Of a stretch of 64,000 nucleotides of DNA, positions 42,383-52,853 are shown piece after piece. Within the stretch, counting starts at the first letter, position 1, and each line of letters begins with the position of its first letter. Under the pieces are notes generated by a model. It was not told the origin of the DNA and did not search any database. It saw only the letters and a list, made by a program, of their open reading frames with translations. The DNA is from Carboxydothermus pertinax (lineage in GTDB: Bacteria; Bacillota; Z-2901; Carboxydothermales; Carboxydothermaceae), in NCBI RefSeq assembly GCF_001950255.1, contig NZ_BDJK01000055.1, positions 247,551 to 311,550 of the forward strand, written 5' to 3'. The translations under genes were made by a program, and so were the position numbers.

Positions 42383-44215
42383 TTAGTTTACCTCCTTTTC
42401 CTCAATAACTATTTCGTCTAAATAAACTTTTATTTTTCCTTTTCCATAATAAAATACTTCTTTTTCAAGGACTGTACCGGGTTCTTCACTGTCATTGGCA
42501 TACGCAATTACTTCCGAGGGTCTTACATCTTTTACAACTATCTTTACCGAATGTTTATTGCCATCATTGGGTATTTCTAAAGTAACTAATACTGATTTTC
42601 TAACTGGTCCAGGCCCTCTAGATACGGTCACCTTGATTTTTGAACCTTCCTCCACCAAGCTTCCTGGAGAAGGTGCCTGGGAAACAATTTGGCCAGCGAA
42701 ATAATCAATACTATCCACTTCTTTAATAGAATCGTCAAGGACTAATTTTGACTGTTGTAAAGCCTTTCTAGCCTCTTCGATTTGCTTACCTAATAAATCC
42801 GGTACCGTAACCCAGGCTGGTTTTGCGCCTTTACTTAAAATGAGTTTGATTTTAGAGCCTTTTTCTATCTCGGTGTTTGGTTCCGGATCCTGTTCAATTA
42901 CAGTTCCAGCCGGCAACCGTTCATCATATATTTCGCTAATTTCTCCCACTGCTAAACCAGCATTTTCTAACGCCACCCGGGCATCTTCAATACTTTTTTC
43001 GCGTACATCTGGAACCAATACTATTTCTTTACCTTTACTTACAACTAAGTAAATTGGTCGAACTACCTTAACCCTTTCCCCGGGCATAGGATCGATAGAA
43101 ATTACTTTATCTTTAGGAATGGTATCATGGTAGGTAGAAGAAATATTTATATTTTGAAATCCTAGTTCGACTAACTTTTGTTTAGCCTCAATAATTCCAA
43201 GCCCCCGAACATCCGGTACGGTAGCTTCCTTGACATTTAAGTAATTATAAAGAAAATAAACCAAAACACCAACTACGGCAAATATTAAAACCGCTATGGC
43301 CAATATACCTACCGGTTTTAACTTTTTTTTACTCCTAGCGTCTGATAACTGGTTTTTATCTAAAATGATAGTCATCGTATGGTCATCTTCACTATCCTCT
43401 TGAGGCAAGTCTAACCTTTTTAAAACAGCAATTAATTCATAAGCAGAATTAAACCTTTGTTCCGGCTTTTTGCTTAATAATTTTAAAATAATCCGGTCAA
43501 TTTCAGAAGGTATTTTTTTATTAAAATATGAGGGGGGTTGGGGTAAATCATTGATTTGTTTCAAGGCTACCGCTATCGGTGAATCCCCTGTAAAAGGTAG
43601 TCTTTTCGCAACCAATTCGTAAAAAACAACTCCTAGAGAATAGAGGTCAGAAGCAAAGGTTAAACTTTCTCCTTTAGCTTGCTCCGGAGATAAATAATGA
43701 ACCGAACCCATGATTTCTTTAGAGTTATTTATAGTAGATGAACTTACATTTCCAGCAATGCCAAAGTCTGTTAATTTCGCAATTCCTTCCGGGGTAATGA
43801 TAATATTTTGGGGTTTAACGTCCCGGTGTAAAATGCCGTGTTGGTGAGCATGACCTAAAGCCAAGGCTACTTGTAAAATAATGCGGACGCTTTCTCTTAA
43901 ACCTAAAGGTTTATCTTTAATAATATCTTTTAAATTTCTTCCTTCGACATATTCCATTACTAAAAAGTAAGTATCATTTTCCTTTCCTACATCGTAAATA
44001 TTGACAATATTGGGATGGGAAAGGCTGGCTAGCGCTTTAGCCTCTCGGTTAAATCTTTCTACAAACTCTTCATCACTAGTAAATTCGGGGCGAAGAATTT
44101 TTATAGTAACATAGCGGTTTAAAAGTAAATCCTGGCCTTTATAAACAACCGCCATTCCCCCGCCACCTAAAGGTTCAATAATTTTATACCTACCGGCTAA
44201 TATTCTGCCGATCAT
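42383..44215 (-). CDS. prkC: PASTA-domain Ser/Thr protein kinase PrkC
   Basis: Membrane kinase that senses muropeptides, in Bacillus also triggering germination. 610 residues: kinase with Gly loop 16-24, Lys39, HRD with Asp132 and DFG 150-152; a transmembrane helix about 302-325; then three PASTA repeats (about 331-395, 399-463, 468-536), each beginning VPDV/VPDL; then a C-terminal beta-rich tail. Start and stp stop overlap by ATGA. Its substrates probably include neighbouring translation factors, as for RsgA in Bacillus. Confidence 0.97.
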   Translation of the reverse strand: MIGRILAGRYKIIEPLGGGGMAVVYKGQDLLLNRYVTIKILRPEFTSDEEFVERFNREAKALASLSHPNIVNIYDVGKENDTYFLVMEYVEGRNLKDIIKDKPLGLRESVRIILQVALALGHAHQHGILHRDVKPQNIIITPEGIAKLTDFGIAGNVSSSTINNSKEIMGSVHYLSPEQAKGESLTFASDLYSLGVVFYELVAKRLPFTGDSPIAVALKQINDLPQPPSYFNKKIPSEIDRIILKLLSKKPEQRFNSAYELIAVLKRLDLPQEDSEDDHTMTIILDKNQLSDARSKKKLKPVGILAIAVLIFAVVGVLVYFLYNYLNVKEATVPDVRGLGIIEAKQKLVELGFQNINISSTYHDTIPKDKVISIDPMPGERVKVVRPIYLVVSKGKEIVLVPDVREKSIEDARVALENAGLAVGEISEIYDERLPAGTVIEQDPEPNTEIEKGSKIKLILSKGAKPAWVTVPDLLGKQIEEARKALQQSKLVLDDSIKEVDSIDYFAGQIVSQAPSPGSLVEEGSKIKVTVSRGPGPVRKSVLVTLEIPNDGNKHSVKIVVKDVRPSEVIAYANDSEEPGTVLEKEVFYYGKGKIKVYLDEIVIEEKEVN

Positions 44216-44955
44216 TTCTCCACCTCTCTCCCATCGTCATAACGGGCAAGAACTACCGTAATATTATCCCGGGAACCTTTAGCTAAAGTTCCCGAAATTA
44301 GCTCCTCAGCCAGTTGCTCCAAATCTTCTGTACCGTTTTTTTCAATAATTGCCTCGATTTCTGTTTCGCTTATCCCATCTAATAAACCGTCAGTACAAAA
44401 AAGATAAAGGTCGTTTGCTTGTACTTTAAATTTCACAATGTCTACTTCATTATTTGCTCCATCTAAGGCTTTTATGAGAAGATGCCGGTAGGGATGAGAA
44501 ATAGCATCTTTTTCCGTTAAAATCCCTTGCGAAACCATTTTTGCTACGTAAGTATGATCTTGGGTAAGCCTTGTTAGTTTATTAGCCCTAAAAACATAAG
44601 CACGGCTATCACCTATATGACCAATAAAAAGATAAGCATTACGTAGCATACCTAAGGTCAATGTAGTACCCATTTCTTTCAAGTCAGCATCTATATTTTG
44701 TTTTTCTTTAATCTTTCTATTAATAATTTGAAAAACTTGTTGAATCTCTTTCTCTGGATCAGTAATATCAGCAACAGAAGTACTTAAAAAATAGTCAGCA
44801 ACAACTTTTACTGCTAATTGACTGGCAATCGCCCCACCGGTATGGCCCCCCATACCATCAGCAACTGCCCAGATAGCATTATTTTCATCAATATAATAAG
44901 CATCTTCATTTTGGGCACGCACCGGCCCTTTAACAGATCTCCCAATGATTTTCAT
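44212..44955 (-). CDS. stp: PP2C-type protein phosphatase Stp/PrpC
   Basis: Metal-dependent phosphatase that reverses PrkC. 247 residues with RAQNEDAYY, the metal Asp motifs VADGMGGHTGG and GDSRAY, and CTDGLLDG and RDNITVVL near the end. The ATG lies 2 bases after the rlmN stop, with GGGGTG as ribosome binding site; a longer frame starting in rlmN is rejected. Coupled to prkC by a 4-base overlap. Confidence 0.97.
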   Translation of the reverse strand: MKIIGRSVKGPVRAQNEDAYYIDENNAIWAVADGMGGHTGGAIASQLAVKVVADYFLSTSVADITDPEKEIQQVFQIINRKIKEKQNIDADLKEMGTTLTLGMLRNAYLFIGHIGDSRAYVFRANKLTRLTQDHTYVAKMVSQGILTEKDAISHPYRHLLIKALDGANNEVDIVKFKVQANDLYLFCTDGLLDGISETEIEAIIEKNGTEDLEQLAEELISGTLAKGSRDNITVVLARYDDGREVEK

Positions 44956-44957
44956 TG

Positions 44958-45986
44958 TTACACCCCAAAATATTTTGCTTTTAACTGCCCACAAGCTCCT
45001 TCAATTTCATCGCCTAATTCCCGGCGAACAGTCACAGGTATTGCTGCTTTCTTTAAAATTTCTTTAAACTTTTCTATTTTTTCGTCACTGGAAGTTTTAA
45101 AATTTTGTCCACCAATTTTATTGTAAGGGATTAAATTTACATGAACAAGCTTTCCTTTTAATAAAGTAGCAAGCTTTAAGGCATAATTTGGAGAATCATT
45201 AACACCTTCAATGAGGGCATATTCAAAGCTTACCCTTCTACCAGTTTTCTCAATAAAATACCAGGCAGCGCTTAAAAGCTCCTCTAAACCCCAACGTTTA
45301 TTAATCGGCAAAAGTTCATTCCTCAAACTATCTTCTGGAGCATGGAGCGAGATCGCTAAAGTAACTGGTAAATTTTCCTCGGCAAGCTGTCTTATTTTAG
45401 GAACAATCCCACACGTCGAAACCGTAATTTTACGAAAACTAATATTAAAGTTGTCTTTTTCATTGACCCTTTTAATAAATTTAACTACTTCCTCATAATT
45501 ATCAAGCGGTTCGCCGCTTCCCATTAAAACGATCCGGTTAATTTTTTCTTGGCTGTCCTTTTGCAGTAACAAAAGTTGTTCTAACATTTCACCCGACGTT
45601 AAATTTCGGGAAAACCCCCCAAGGCCAGTAGCACAAAATTTACACCCCATTTTGCAACCAACCTGGGTAGAAACACAAAGGGTATTTCCATACCGGTATT
45701 TAAGTAAAACCGCCTCTATCCCCATACCGTCTTTTAATTTTAATAAGTATTTAATACTTTGACCGTCCCGTGAACTTTTGCGATGAATTACTTTCGCCGA
45801 GGGTAAAAGAAAATATTCAGCTAATTTCTCTCTTAATTTGCTGGGAAGGTTTGTCATCTTATTAAAATCCAGTTCCCCTTTTTTAAAAATCCATTCATTC
45901 AGTTGTTTTAAACGAAAAGGTTTTTCTTGATTAAGTGCAAGCCAGCTCATTATATCATCTACCGAAGTTTCCAGAAATACTTTCAT
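44958..45986 (-). CDS. rlmN: Dual-specificity rRNA/tRNA methyltransferase RlmN
   Basis: Radical SAM enzyme that makes m2A2503 in 23S rRNA and m2A37 in tRNA. 342 residues with the CxxxCxxC cluster in GCKMGCKFCATG, GSGEPLDNY, and the C-terminal catalytic Cys in EIEGACGQL. The ATG follows AAGGCGGGG; a TTG one codon upstream is less likely. As a radical SAM enzyme it is one consumer of SAM whose SAH by-product the salvage genes could handle. Confidence 0.97.
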   Translation of the reverse strand: MKVFLETSVDDIMSWLALNQEKPFRLKQLNEWIFKKGELDFNKMTNLPSKLREKLAEYFLLPSAKVIHRKSSRDGQSIKYLLKLKDGMGIEAVLLKYRYGNTLCVSTQVGCKMGCKFCATGLGGFSRNLTSGEMLEQLLLLQKDSQEKINRIVLMGSGEPLDNYEEVVKFIKRVNEKDNFNISFRKITVSTCGIVPKIRQLAEENLPVTLAISLHAPEDSLRNELLPINKRWGLEELLSAAWYFIEKTGRRVSFEYALIEGVNDSPNYALKLATLLKGKLVHVNLIPYNKIGGQNFKTSSDEKIEKFKEILKKAAIPVTVRRELGDEIEGACGQLKAKYFGV

Positions 45987-45998
45987 CAAATCCCCGCC

Positions 45999-47321
45999 TT
46001 ATTTAAGCTTTAAAAGTTTTGCTCCAAAAAACCCATCTCCTAATTCTCCTGGAAGCATTCGAACATAAAACTCTTTACTTATAACTCCTAAATTATAAAA
46101 AAGTTCCGGTGGCTTTATTAAAGTAAAGTTAGAATGACGTTTGAAAAAGTTTTCAATAACCCCTTCGTTTTCTTCATATTCAAGACTGCAGGTTGAATAA
46201 ACTATTATTCCTCCAGGGGGTAAAAGCATTGCTAAATGCGTTAAAATTTCCAACTGATATTGAGAAAGTTTTATTATCTCATCAGGACTTTTTTGCCAGC
46301 GGGCATCGGGGCGCCGGGCCAGTACACCAGTTCCTGAACACGGTACATCTGCTAAAATCCAGTCTATTCGATTTTCTTCCGGTAGCCGCAATTTTGTAGC
46401 ATCAGCGGTTGCACACCGAATAATTTCTACTCCTAGCCGGCGAGCATTTTCTTCCACAAGCTTAATTCTATGGGAATGAAGGTCAAAGGCATATATTACA
46501 CCCTGATTTTGCATAAGCTGTGCTAAATGGGTTGTTTTTCCTCCTGGTGCGGCACAGGCATCGATGCCTACAGAATTTGGCTCAGGATTAACCAAATAAG
46601 CAATTAATATTGATCCGATATCCTGAATGTAAAACAAGCCTTCGTTAAAACCTGGAAGCTCGGTAACCCCTATTCTGTCCAAAATAATGATAGCTTCTGG
46701 GACGAAAGGCAAACTTTTAAAATTAATCCCTTTTTCAGTTAAAAGTTTTCCATAAGCTTTGGGAGCTACTTTTAACGTATTAATTCTAAGAGCTAAATTC
46801 GGGTGGCCATTATTGTACTTTAATATCTCTTCAGTCCTGGAATAACCAAATTGTTTAAGCCAGCGCTCAACCATCCATTCAGGGTGAGAATAAGTTATTG
46901 CTAAATATTTTACCGAATCCTCTGAAGTAACTTTAATAATTTCATCTTTATTCCGCAAGAAATTTCGCAAAACTCCATTAACCAGCCCACTAAATTCCCG
47001 ATAATTTTTCTTAACCGCCTCAACGGTTTCATTAATAGCCGCATAGGTTGGCACTTTATCCAAAAAGTATAACTGATATAAACCAACCCGCAGGGCATTT
47101 ACGACAAAAGGCGGAAGTTTACTCCTTTTCTTTAGGAGTTTCTCCGCCATATAATCCAAAAACATTATTTGCTTGATAACCCCATAGGTAAGCTCTAAGA
47201 CAAAGTCCCGATCTTCTTTTTTAGGAAGTTTCTTAATTACCTTTGGCAGTAATAAGTTAGCATAAGAATGATTTTTTTCCACCTCTACAAGGATTTTAAT
47301 AACCAGTTCTCTTAAATTCAC
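45999..47321 (-). CDS. rsmB: 16S rRNA (cytosine-C5-)-methyltransferase RsmB
   Basis: Makes m5C967. About 440 residues: an N-terminal NusB-like domain (about 1-140) then the Sun methyltransferase domain with DACAAPGGKTTHLAQLM, DVPCSGTGVLARRPD and the catalytic Cys in YSTCSLEYEEN. I chose the GTG 6 bases after GGTAGGTG; a GTG 9 bases upstream is within that site. Confidence 0.95.
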   Translation of the reverse strand: MNLRELVIKILVEVEKNHSYANLLLPKVIKKLPKKEDRDFVLELTYGVIKQIMFLDYMAEKLLKKRSKLPPFVVNALRVGLYQLYFLDKVPTYAAINETVEAVKKNYREFSGLVNGVLRNFLRNKDEIIKVTSEDSVKYLAITYSHPEWMVERWLKQFGYSRTEEILKYNNGHPNLALRINTLKVAPKAYGKLLTEKGINFKSLPFVPEAIIILDRIGVTELPGFNEGLFYIQDIGSILIAYLVNPEPNSVGIDACAAPGGKTTHLAQLMQNQGVIYAFDLHSHRIKLVEENARRLGVEIIRCATADATKLRLPEENRIDWILADVPCSGTGVLARRPDARWQKSPDEIIKLSQYQLEILTHLAMLLPPGGIIVYSTCSLEYEENEGVIENFFKRHSNFTLIKPPELFYNLGVISKEFYVRMLPGELGDGFFGAKLLKLK

Positions 47322-47330
47322 CAAACGCAC

Positions 47331-47822
47331 CTACCAAACTAATTGGTTTATATAAGAATAAAGTTTATCCAATTCTACCAATGTTTCAAAGCAAGGTCCT
47401 TTCGGTCGAAGATTAAGAAGGCCAACCGCCGGTACAGAAATATCATTAATACCTAAAAACAAATCCCACTCGCAAGCAACTGCAAGCACTACTTCGGGTT
47501 TGATCTTCTGAACAATGCGTCTAGCCGCAGTGCCTCCAGCAGCTACAGCGATATTTAGCCTTTTAAACCGGGCAAAAGCTTTTAAAATACCTATAGGGCA
47601 ACGTTGACATTCCCGACAATTTCCCATATCATAAGTAATTTTATAAAGACAATCAGCTTTCTGTAAACAATGGGGGAGCAACACCAACACTTTTTCCGGC
47701 GCAAAAGGCCCTTCTTTTAAAGTCGCTTGATTTACTAAAGCAACAAATTTTTGTATATCTTTTTTTACATCAAGTTTTAAAAAGGATTTTAGAAATATTT
47801 TGTGTTTATAAAAGTTAATCAT
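47331..47822 (-). CDS. DUF116 family cysteine-rich protein
   Basis: A 163-residue protein of DUF116. Five cysteines cluster as LPHCLQKADC and NCRECQRCPIG (about 50-77), and two more follow at VACEWD and GPCFE, suggesting a metal or Fe-S site. AVAAGGTAARRIVQKIKPEVVLAVAC resembles a nucleotide- or cofactor-binding turn. It lies between fmt and rsmB, where Bacillus has no such gene. Function unknown. Confidence 0.85.
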   Translation of the reverse strand: MINFYKHKIFLKSFLKLDVKKDIQKFVALVNQATLKEGPFAPEKVLVLLPHCLQKADCLYKITYDMGNCRECQRCPIGILKAFARFKRLNIAVAAGGTAARRIVQKIKPEVVLAVACEWDLFLGINDISVPAVGLLNLRPKGPCFETLVELDKLYSYINQLVW

Positions 47823-47825
47823 TTT

Positions 47826-48767
47826 TTATCCCCAACTTAGACTTGAAAAGGTTTCGCCCTTTACCGGTTTGTAGCCATTTAAAAAGCTTTCCCAGGTCAT
47901 TTTTCTACTACCTTCTGGCTGAACTTCTAGGATTTGCAGTATATTTTCACCGGTAGCAACTTGAAGTCCCTTTATCCGGTCGGCAAAGATAATTTCGCCC
48001 GGTGTAAAAACTTGTTTGTTTTGAAAAATTTTTGCTTTCCAAATTTTAAGCTTTCTGCCGCGAAAAACCGTAAAGCCACCAGGTATAGGGTTTAACGCTC
48101 GTATCTGGTTATAAATTTTTTCCGCTGGTAAGTACCAGTTGATGATTTCGTCTTCTTTTTTAAGGGGCGGAGCATATGTTGCAATTCGGTGGTCTTGAGG
48201 TATGCGGGGAAGCTGTCCCACCTCTAGTTGTTTTAAGGCTTCAAGTATTAAGTCCGCCCCTAACGTTGCTAGAATTTCCCGCAGTTCTCCCCCGGTGATT
48301 TCTGGTTCAATTGAAACTTTTTCCTGTAAGGCAATATCACCGGTGTCAAGCCCTTCATTCATATACATTATAGTAACTCCTGTCTCTTTTTCTCCAGCCA
48401 TTAAGCATCTTTCAATAGGTGCCGCACCCCGGTAAAAAGGAAGAAGGGAGGCATGAATATTTAAGCAACCATAGGGAGGAAGTGCCAAAATCTCTTTAGG
48501 CAAAAGCTTTCCATAGGCTGCAACAACAATAACGTCCGGTTTTGTACTGGCAATTTCCTGAGCTACTTCAGCGGTAAGCCTTAAAGGTTCTATAACTTTT
48601 AATTCGTGCTTTTTTGCAAAAAGTTTAACCGGAGAGGAAGTTAGCTTTTTTCCCCTTCCAGCTATAGTATCCGGCTTAGTAACTACCAGGACTATTTCAT
48701 GCTGTATAGCTAGCTTTTCTAAAGGCTTTACTGCAAACTCCGGGGTTCCCATGTAAACAACCCGCAT
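47826..48767 (-). CDS. fmt: Methionyl-tRNA formyltransferase
   Basis: Formylates initiator Met-tRNA. 313 residues with MGTPEFAVKPLEKL, the catalytic Asn/His region NIHASLLPFYRGAAPIE and GVTIMYMNEGLDTGDI. It follows def directly with no gap, the usual pairing. Confidence 0.98.
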   Translation of the reverse strand: MRVVYMGTPEFAVKPLEKLAIQHEIVLVVTKPDTIAGRGKKLTSSPVKLFAKKHELKVIEPLRLTAEVAQEIASTKPDVIVVAAYGKLLPKEILALPPYGCLNIHASLLPFYRGAAPIERCLMAGEKETGVTIMYMNEGLDTGDIALQEKVSIEPEITGGELREILATLGADLILEALKQLEVGQLPRIPQDHRIATYAPPLKKEDEIINWYLPAEKIYNQIRALNPIPGGFTVFRGRKLKIWKAKIFQNKQVFTPGEIIFADRIKGLQVATGENILQILEVQPEGSRKMTWESFLNGYKPVKGETFSSLSWG

Positions 48768-49226
48768 TTAACGTCCCTTCCTTATAATATTATCCGCTTT
48801 TTCGACAAATAAAATGCCATTTAAATGATCAATTTCGTGTTGAAACGCCCGCGCTAATAAACCTTCGGCCGAAATAATAATTTCCTCACCGTGCCGGTTT
48901 AAACCCTTAACTGTAACTTTCTGGGAACGCACTACTTCTCCCTGTACCCCCGGAATACTAAGGCAACCTTCCACATCCTTTTCTTCGCCAGAAAAAGCCA
49001 CAATCTCAGGATTAATTAACTCTATTAAACCTTCGCCCACATCTACCACTATTGCTCTTTTACTAACCCCAATTTGCGGTGCCGCAAGGCCAACCCCATC
49101 GTAAGCATACATCGTATCTGCCATATTTTCTAAAAGCTTTATTACATTTGGAGTAATCTCTTTTATTGGTTTGGCTATTTCTTTTAAAACAGGATCACCA
49201 ATTTCCACCACTTTGTAAACCGCCAC
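48768..49226 (-). CDS. def: Peptide deformylase
   Basis: Removes the formyl group from new proteins. 152 residues with the three metal motifs [18 protein letters not shown] and [12 protein letters not shown] start with AAAGGAGG. Its stop touches the fmt start. Confidence 0.98.
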   Translation of the reverse strand: MAVYKVVEIGDPVLKEIAKPIKEITPNVIKLLENMADTMYAYDGVGLAAPQIGVSKRAIVVDVGEGLIELINPEIVAFSGEEKDVEGCLSIPGVQGEVVRSQKVTVKGLNRHGEEIIISAEGLLARAFQHEIDHLNGILFVEKADNIIRKGR

Positions 49227-49239
49227 TCTTTTGCCTCCT

Positions 49240-51396
49240 TTAAAAAAAGATTTGTGGACTTAAATCAAGGGCTAAAGTTAATTTAGAGTAAAAACTTGTG
49301 GTTTTAAACTCCAAAACCACATTCTTTAATACCTCCCGGGCAATATTACCTTTATTTCCCTTTATTAAAATATGATAACGGTAGTTTCGTTTTAACTTAT
49401 AATAGGGAGCTGATGCCGGCCCTATTATTTCGATATTGGCTTTTAATCGTTCACTGTTAAATTTCAATAAATCTGCAAAACATTTTGCCCCTTCTAAAAT
49501 CAGTTGCTCATCCCTTCCAGCAATAATTATCCTAAATATCTTGTTAAAAGGGGGATAGCCCGCCAGTTTTCGATTAAAGAGCTCTTTTAACGCGTATTGC
49601 TGATAATTACCATCTTTTACTGCTTTTAAAACATAATTTTCCGGATTAAAGGTTTGGATTACCACTTCTCCCGGAACAATTCCCCTCCCGGCTCTTCCAG
49701 CTACCTGGGTTAGGAGATTAAAACTTCTTTCTCCTGCACGAAAATCCGGTAAATTTAAGCTTTGATCGGCATTTAATACCCCAACTAGAGTTAAATCGGG
49801 AAAGTCGAAACCTTTCGCAAGCATCTGCGTTCCAACTAAAATATCCACTTCTTTTCTCTTCATCGCTAAAATTATTTTTTCATAACTATCTTTACCTTTC
49901 ATTGTATCATAATCTACTCTTAAAATACGAGCTTGATACAAACGCTGTAATTCTTCTTCAACCCTTTCCGTTCCATAACCGTACAAATCAAGAGAATTTT
50001 CTTGGCAAACGGGACATTTCCGGGTGGCAACAATTTTTTTACCACAATAATGACACTGAAAATTCTTTTCCTCCTTATGATAAGTAACTGCCACATCACA
50101 ATCCGGGCATCGGTAAAAATAGCCACAACTTCGACACATAATGGTAGGAGCAAAACCCCGACGGTTTAAAAATAAAAATACCTGTTCACCTTTAACTAGC
50201 CGTTCTTCAATTTTTTGGTTTAAAGTTCTACTGATAATTCCCGTATTACCTTCCTTGGCCTCTTTAAACATATCAACTATAAATATTTTAGGACTGGGGC
50301 GATTTTGATAACGTTTTTCCAAACGATAATATTTAATGGCCCCGGATAAAACAGCTGCATATGTTTCCAAGGATGGAGTCGCTGTTCCAAGCAAAAGCGG
50401 TACTCCTAACCTTTTGGCCCGCCAGTACACTACTTCCCGCACATGATATTTAGGTGATTCTTCTTGTTTATAACTTAATTCGTGTTCCTCATCAAGGATA
50501 ATCAGTCCTAATTTTATAAAAGGTAAAAAAGCAGCCGATCGGGGGCCTAGCACCAAAACCGGTTTCCCTTGCCTCACTTCATGCCAAACAAAAAACTTTT
50601 CCCTTGAATTTAAGCGGCTATGGTAAACTAAAGTGTGATCAGGGAAATATTTTTTTACTCTCGCAACCATTTGGGTGGTAATTCCAATTTCAGGCAGTAA
50701 AAACAAAACTTGCTTTCCCTGTTTAATAACATCTCCGGCTAATTTTAAGTAAATCTCCGTTTTACCGCTACCCGTAACCCCGTGTAATAACCCAACAAAA
50801 TCTTTTCCCAAATCGTGAACAATTCTCCGATAAACACTGCTTTGGCTATCCGAAAGCACTATCTCTGGTGGAGCAGGTAACTTCTTTTCTATGACAGTAA
50901 GCAATCCTTCAGCAATTAATTTTCGTACCCTAACGGAGTTTTTCAGCCAGCCACTTTTTTCTTTTAGTAAATTTGCGAGCGCTTTATCGTTTTTTAAACA
51001 CTTGCTTTTCTCAACTTTTTGTTTTAAACGGTGTTCGTCAACCACTGCACATAATACTTCAGAAGGTAGGTAGATTTTTTCTGGAGAAGATACTAAATTT
51101 AATGCTTCCGTTATCGAACATAAATAATATTCGGAAACCCATTTTATAAGCTCAACTAATTCAGGGGTAAGCCATAAATCTTTCGGTAGAATTTCTAGAA
51201 TAGGTTTAACTTCCCCTTGATAAGTATTTTCTGTTGAGAGCGAAAAGATAAAACCTTCCTCAATACGGTTATTAAAATTTATTTTAACCCTAGCCCCAAT
51301 GGAAATTTCATTGGCTTCATAAGGTATTTTATAGGTATAAAGCAGGTCCAAGTACCGGGAAGGTCGCAATAAAGCAACCTGGGCATAGGTAGCCAT
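49240..51396 (-). CDS. priA: Primosomal replication restart helicase PriA
   Basis: Reloads the replisome at stalled forks. 718 residues: N-terminal DNA-binding domain, Walker [14 protein letters not shown] box and a zinc-binding insertion with eight cysteines ([13 protein letters not shown], then CHYCG and CPVC), then motifs with [22 protein letters not shown]. It starts 24 bases after a terminator hairpin that ends coaBC. Confidence 0.97.
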   Translation of the reverse strand: MATYAQVALLRPSRYLDLLYTYKIPYEANEISIGARVKINFNNRIEEGFIFSLSTENTYQGEVKPILEILPKDLWLTPELVELIKWVSEYYLCSITEALNLVSSPEKIYLPSEVLCAVVDEHRLKQKVEKSKCLKNDKALANLLKEKSGWLKNSVRVRKLIAEGLLTVIEKKLPAPPEIVLSDSQSSVYRRIVHDLGKDFVGLLHGVTGSGKTEIYLKLAGDVIKQGKQVLFLLPEIGITTQMVARVKKYFPDHTLVYHSRLNSREKFFVWHEVRQGKPVLVLGPRSAAFLPFIKLGLIILDEEHELSYKQEESPKYHVREVVYWRAKRLGVPLLLGTATPSLETYAAVLSGAIKYYRLEKRYQNRPSPKIFIVDMFKEAKEGNTGIISRTLNQKIEERLVKGEQVFLFLNRRGFAPTIMCRSCGYFYRCPDCDVAVTYHKEEKNFQCHYCGKKIVATRKCPVCQENSLDLYGYGTERVEEELQRLYQARILRVDYDTMKGKDSYEKIILAMKRKEVDILVGTQMLAKGFDFPDLTLVGVLNADQSLNLPDFRAGERSFNLLTQVAGRAGRGIVPGEVVIQTFNPENYVLKAVKDGNYQQYALKELFNRKLAGYPPFNKIFRIIIAGRDEQLILEGAKCFADLLKFNSERLKANIEIIGPASAPYYKLKRNYRYHILIKGNKGNIAREVLKNVVLEFKTTSFYSKLTLALDLSPQIFF

Positions 51397-51419
51397 AAAC
51401 TACCCCCTTAAAATAATTA

Positions 51420-51450
51420 AAAACGAAAAAGGTTTAACCTTTTTCGTTTT
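51420..51450 (-). terminator. Terminator-like hairpin between coaBC and priA
   Basis: A nearly perfect palindrome with AAAACGAAAAAGG and CCTTTTTCGTTTT, followed by T on the minus strand. The coaBC stop lies inside the loop region. It divides the yicC-coaBC block from the priA block. Confidence 0.85.
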
Positions 51451-52633
51451 GTTTATTTAGGTACATTTCACCAATTAATTGGGCAAGTTTTTGGGCAACA
51501 ATCTTTTTACTTTCGCGGGAAAAAAATATTTTTCTTCCATCTCTGGTAAATACCAATAATTCATTTTCCTCGGAATCAAAGCCCACATCAGATCTTGAAA
51601 CATCATTGGCAGCAATTAAATCTAAATTTTTTTCAATAAGTTTTTGTCTAGCATAATTTTCAAGATCATGAGTTTGGGCAGCAAAGCCTACTAAAAACTT
51701 TCGTCCTTTCCGTTGCCCCAAAGATTTTAAAATATCTTTGGTTTTGACAAAGTCAATAGATGTAGAATTTTCCTTGGGTAATTTTTGTTGGTAGGTAACT
51801 TTAGGCCTAAAATCAGCCACTGCTGCTGCCATAACGACAATATGAACTTGTTCAAAAAGTCCCTCGACCTTATTTGCCATTTCCTCCGTAGTTTCCACAG
51901 GAATATAGGTAATTCCAAAAGGCGGCTTTATGCTAACAGGCCCAGAAACCAAATATACTTCGGCCCCTAAATCCCTAAAAGCTTGGGCAAGGGCAAAGCC
52001 CATTTTTCCAGAACTTTTGTTTGTAATAAATCTTACCGGATCAATATATTCTCGTGTCGGCCCAGCAGTAACCAGCACCTTTACTCCTGTCAACAATTTA
52101 TCGCTTAGAATTTTTTCTACCTCTGCAATAATTTGCTGCACCTCTGGAAGTCTCCCCGGGCCTTCATGACCGCAAGCCAGATTCCCTGAATCTGGCTCTA
52201 AAAGAAAAAAACCATGTCCTTTTAAGCGGTTTAGATTATCCTGCACAATCGAATTTTGGTACATTCGCGTATTCATAGCAGGACAAAGCAAAACCGGACA
52301 ATTTTTGGCAGCAACAATAGTAGTTAATAAATCGTCCGCAATCCCTGCGGCAATTTTACCAATAATATTGGCTGTAGCAGGAGCAATTATAATTAAGTCA
52401 GCTTCATCGGTTAGTTTTATGTGAAGAATTGGTTCCTCTTCGGTAAAGGTTTCTTTTAAGACTTTGTTACCAGTAACGGTAGCCAGGGAAAGGGGAGTTA
52501 CGAAATTTTCTGCGCCAGCAGTTAATACTGGATACACTTCATATCCTTTTTTAGTTAATCCCCGGGCTAACTCTACCGTTTTGTAAGCGGCTATGCCCCC
52601 CGTAATACCCAAAATTATTTTGCCAGAAGCCAC
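51434..52633 (-). CDS. coaBC: Bifunctional phosphopantothenoylcysteine synthetase/decarboxylase
   Basis: Two steps of coenzyme A synthesis. 399 residues: CoaC flavin decarboxylase (about 1-180) with [15 protein letters not shown] and APAMNTRMY including the catalytic His/Cys region ([10 protein letters not shown]), then CoaB (about 185-395) with [17 protein letters not shown] and [12 protein letters not shown] start after GGGGGAG. Confidence 0.97.
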   Translation of the reverse strand: MASGKIILGITGGIAAYKTVELARGLTKKGYEVYPVLTAGAENFVTPLSLATVTGNKVLKETFTEEEPILHIKLTDEADLIIIAPATANIIGKIAAGIADDLLTTIVAAKNCPVLLCPAMNTRMYQNSIVQDNLNRLKGHGFFLLEPDSGNLACGHEGPGRLPEVQQIIAEVEKILSDKLLTGVKVLVTAGPTREYIDPVRFITNKSSGKMGFALAQAFRDLGAEVYLVSGPVSIKPPFGITYIPVETTEEMANKVEGLFEQVHIVVMAAAVADFRPKVTYQQKLPKENSTSIDFVKTKDILKSLGQRKGRKFLVGFAAQTHDLENYARQKLIEKNLDLIAANDVSRSDVGFDSEENELLVFTRDGRKIFFSRESKKIVAQKLAQLIGEMYLNKQNEKG

Positions 52634-52646
52634 TAATTGCTCCCCC

Positions 52647-52853
52647 TTATTTATTTTGGGACTTAATACGCTGATAAGTAATTAGATCATTGCCAATTTC
52701 ATGCAAGGCAATAGTCACCGCTTTATTTGAAACATGCTTCATCTTGCTCGCTTCCCCGGCGGTAATTTGTCTAGCCCTTTTAGCAGTAGCCACTACTAAA
52801 GTATAACGGCTATCAGCCTTTTGCATTAAAATATCCAGTGAAGGTTGATTCAT
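52647..52853 (-). CDS. rpoZ: RNA polymerase omega subunit
   Basis: 68 residues with the RYTLVVATAKRARQI helix and KAVTIALHEI that hold the beta' C-terminus. It overlaps the gmk stop by 4 bases (ATGA), so the two are coupled, as in most Firmicutes. Confidence 0.96.
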   Translation of the reverse strand: MNQPSLDILMQKADSRYTLVVATAKRARQITAGEASKMKHVSNKAVTIALHEIGNDLITYQRIKSQNK

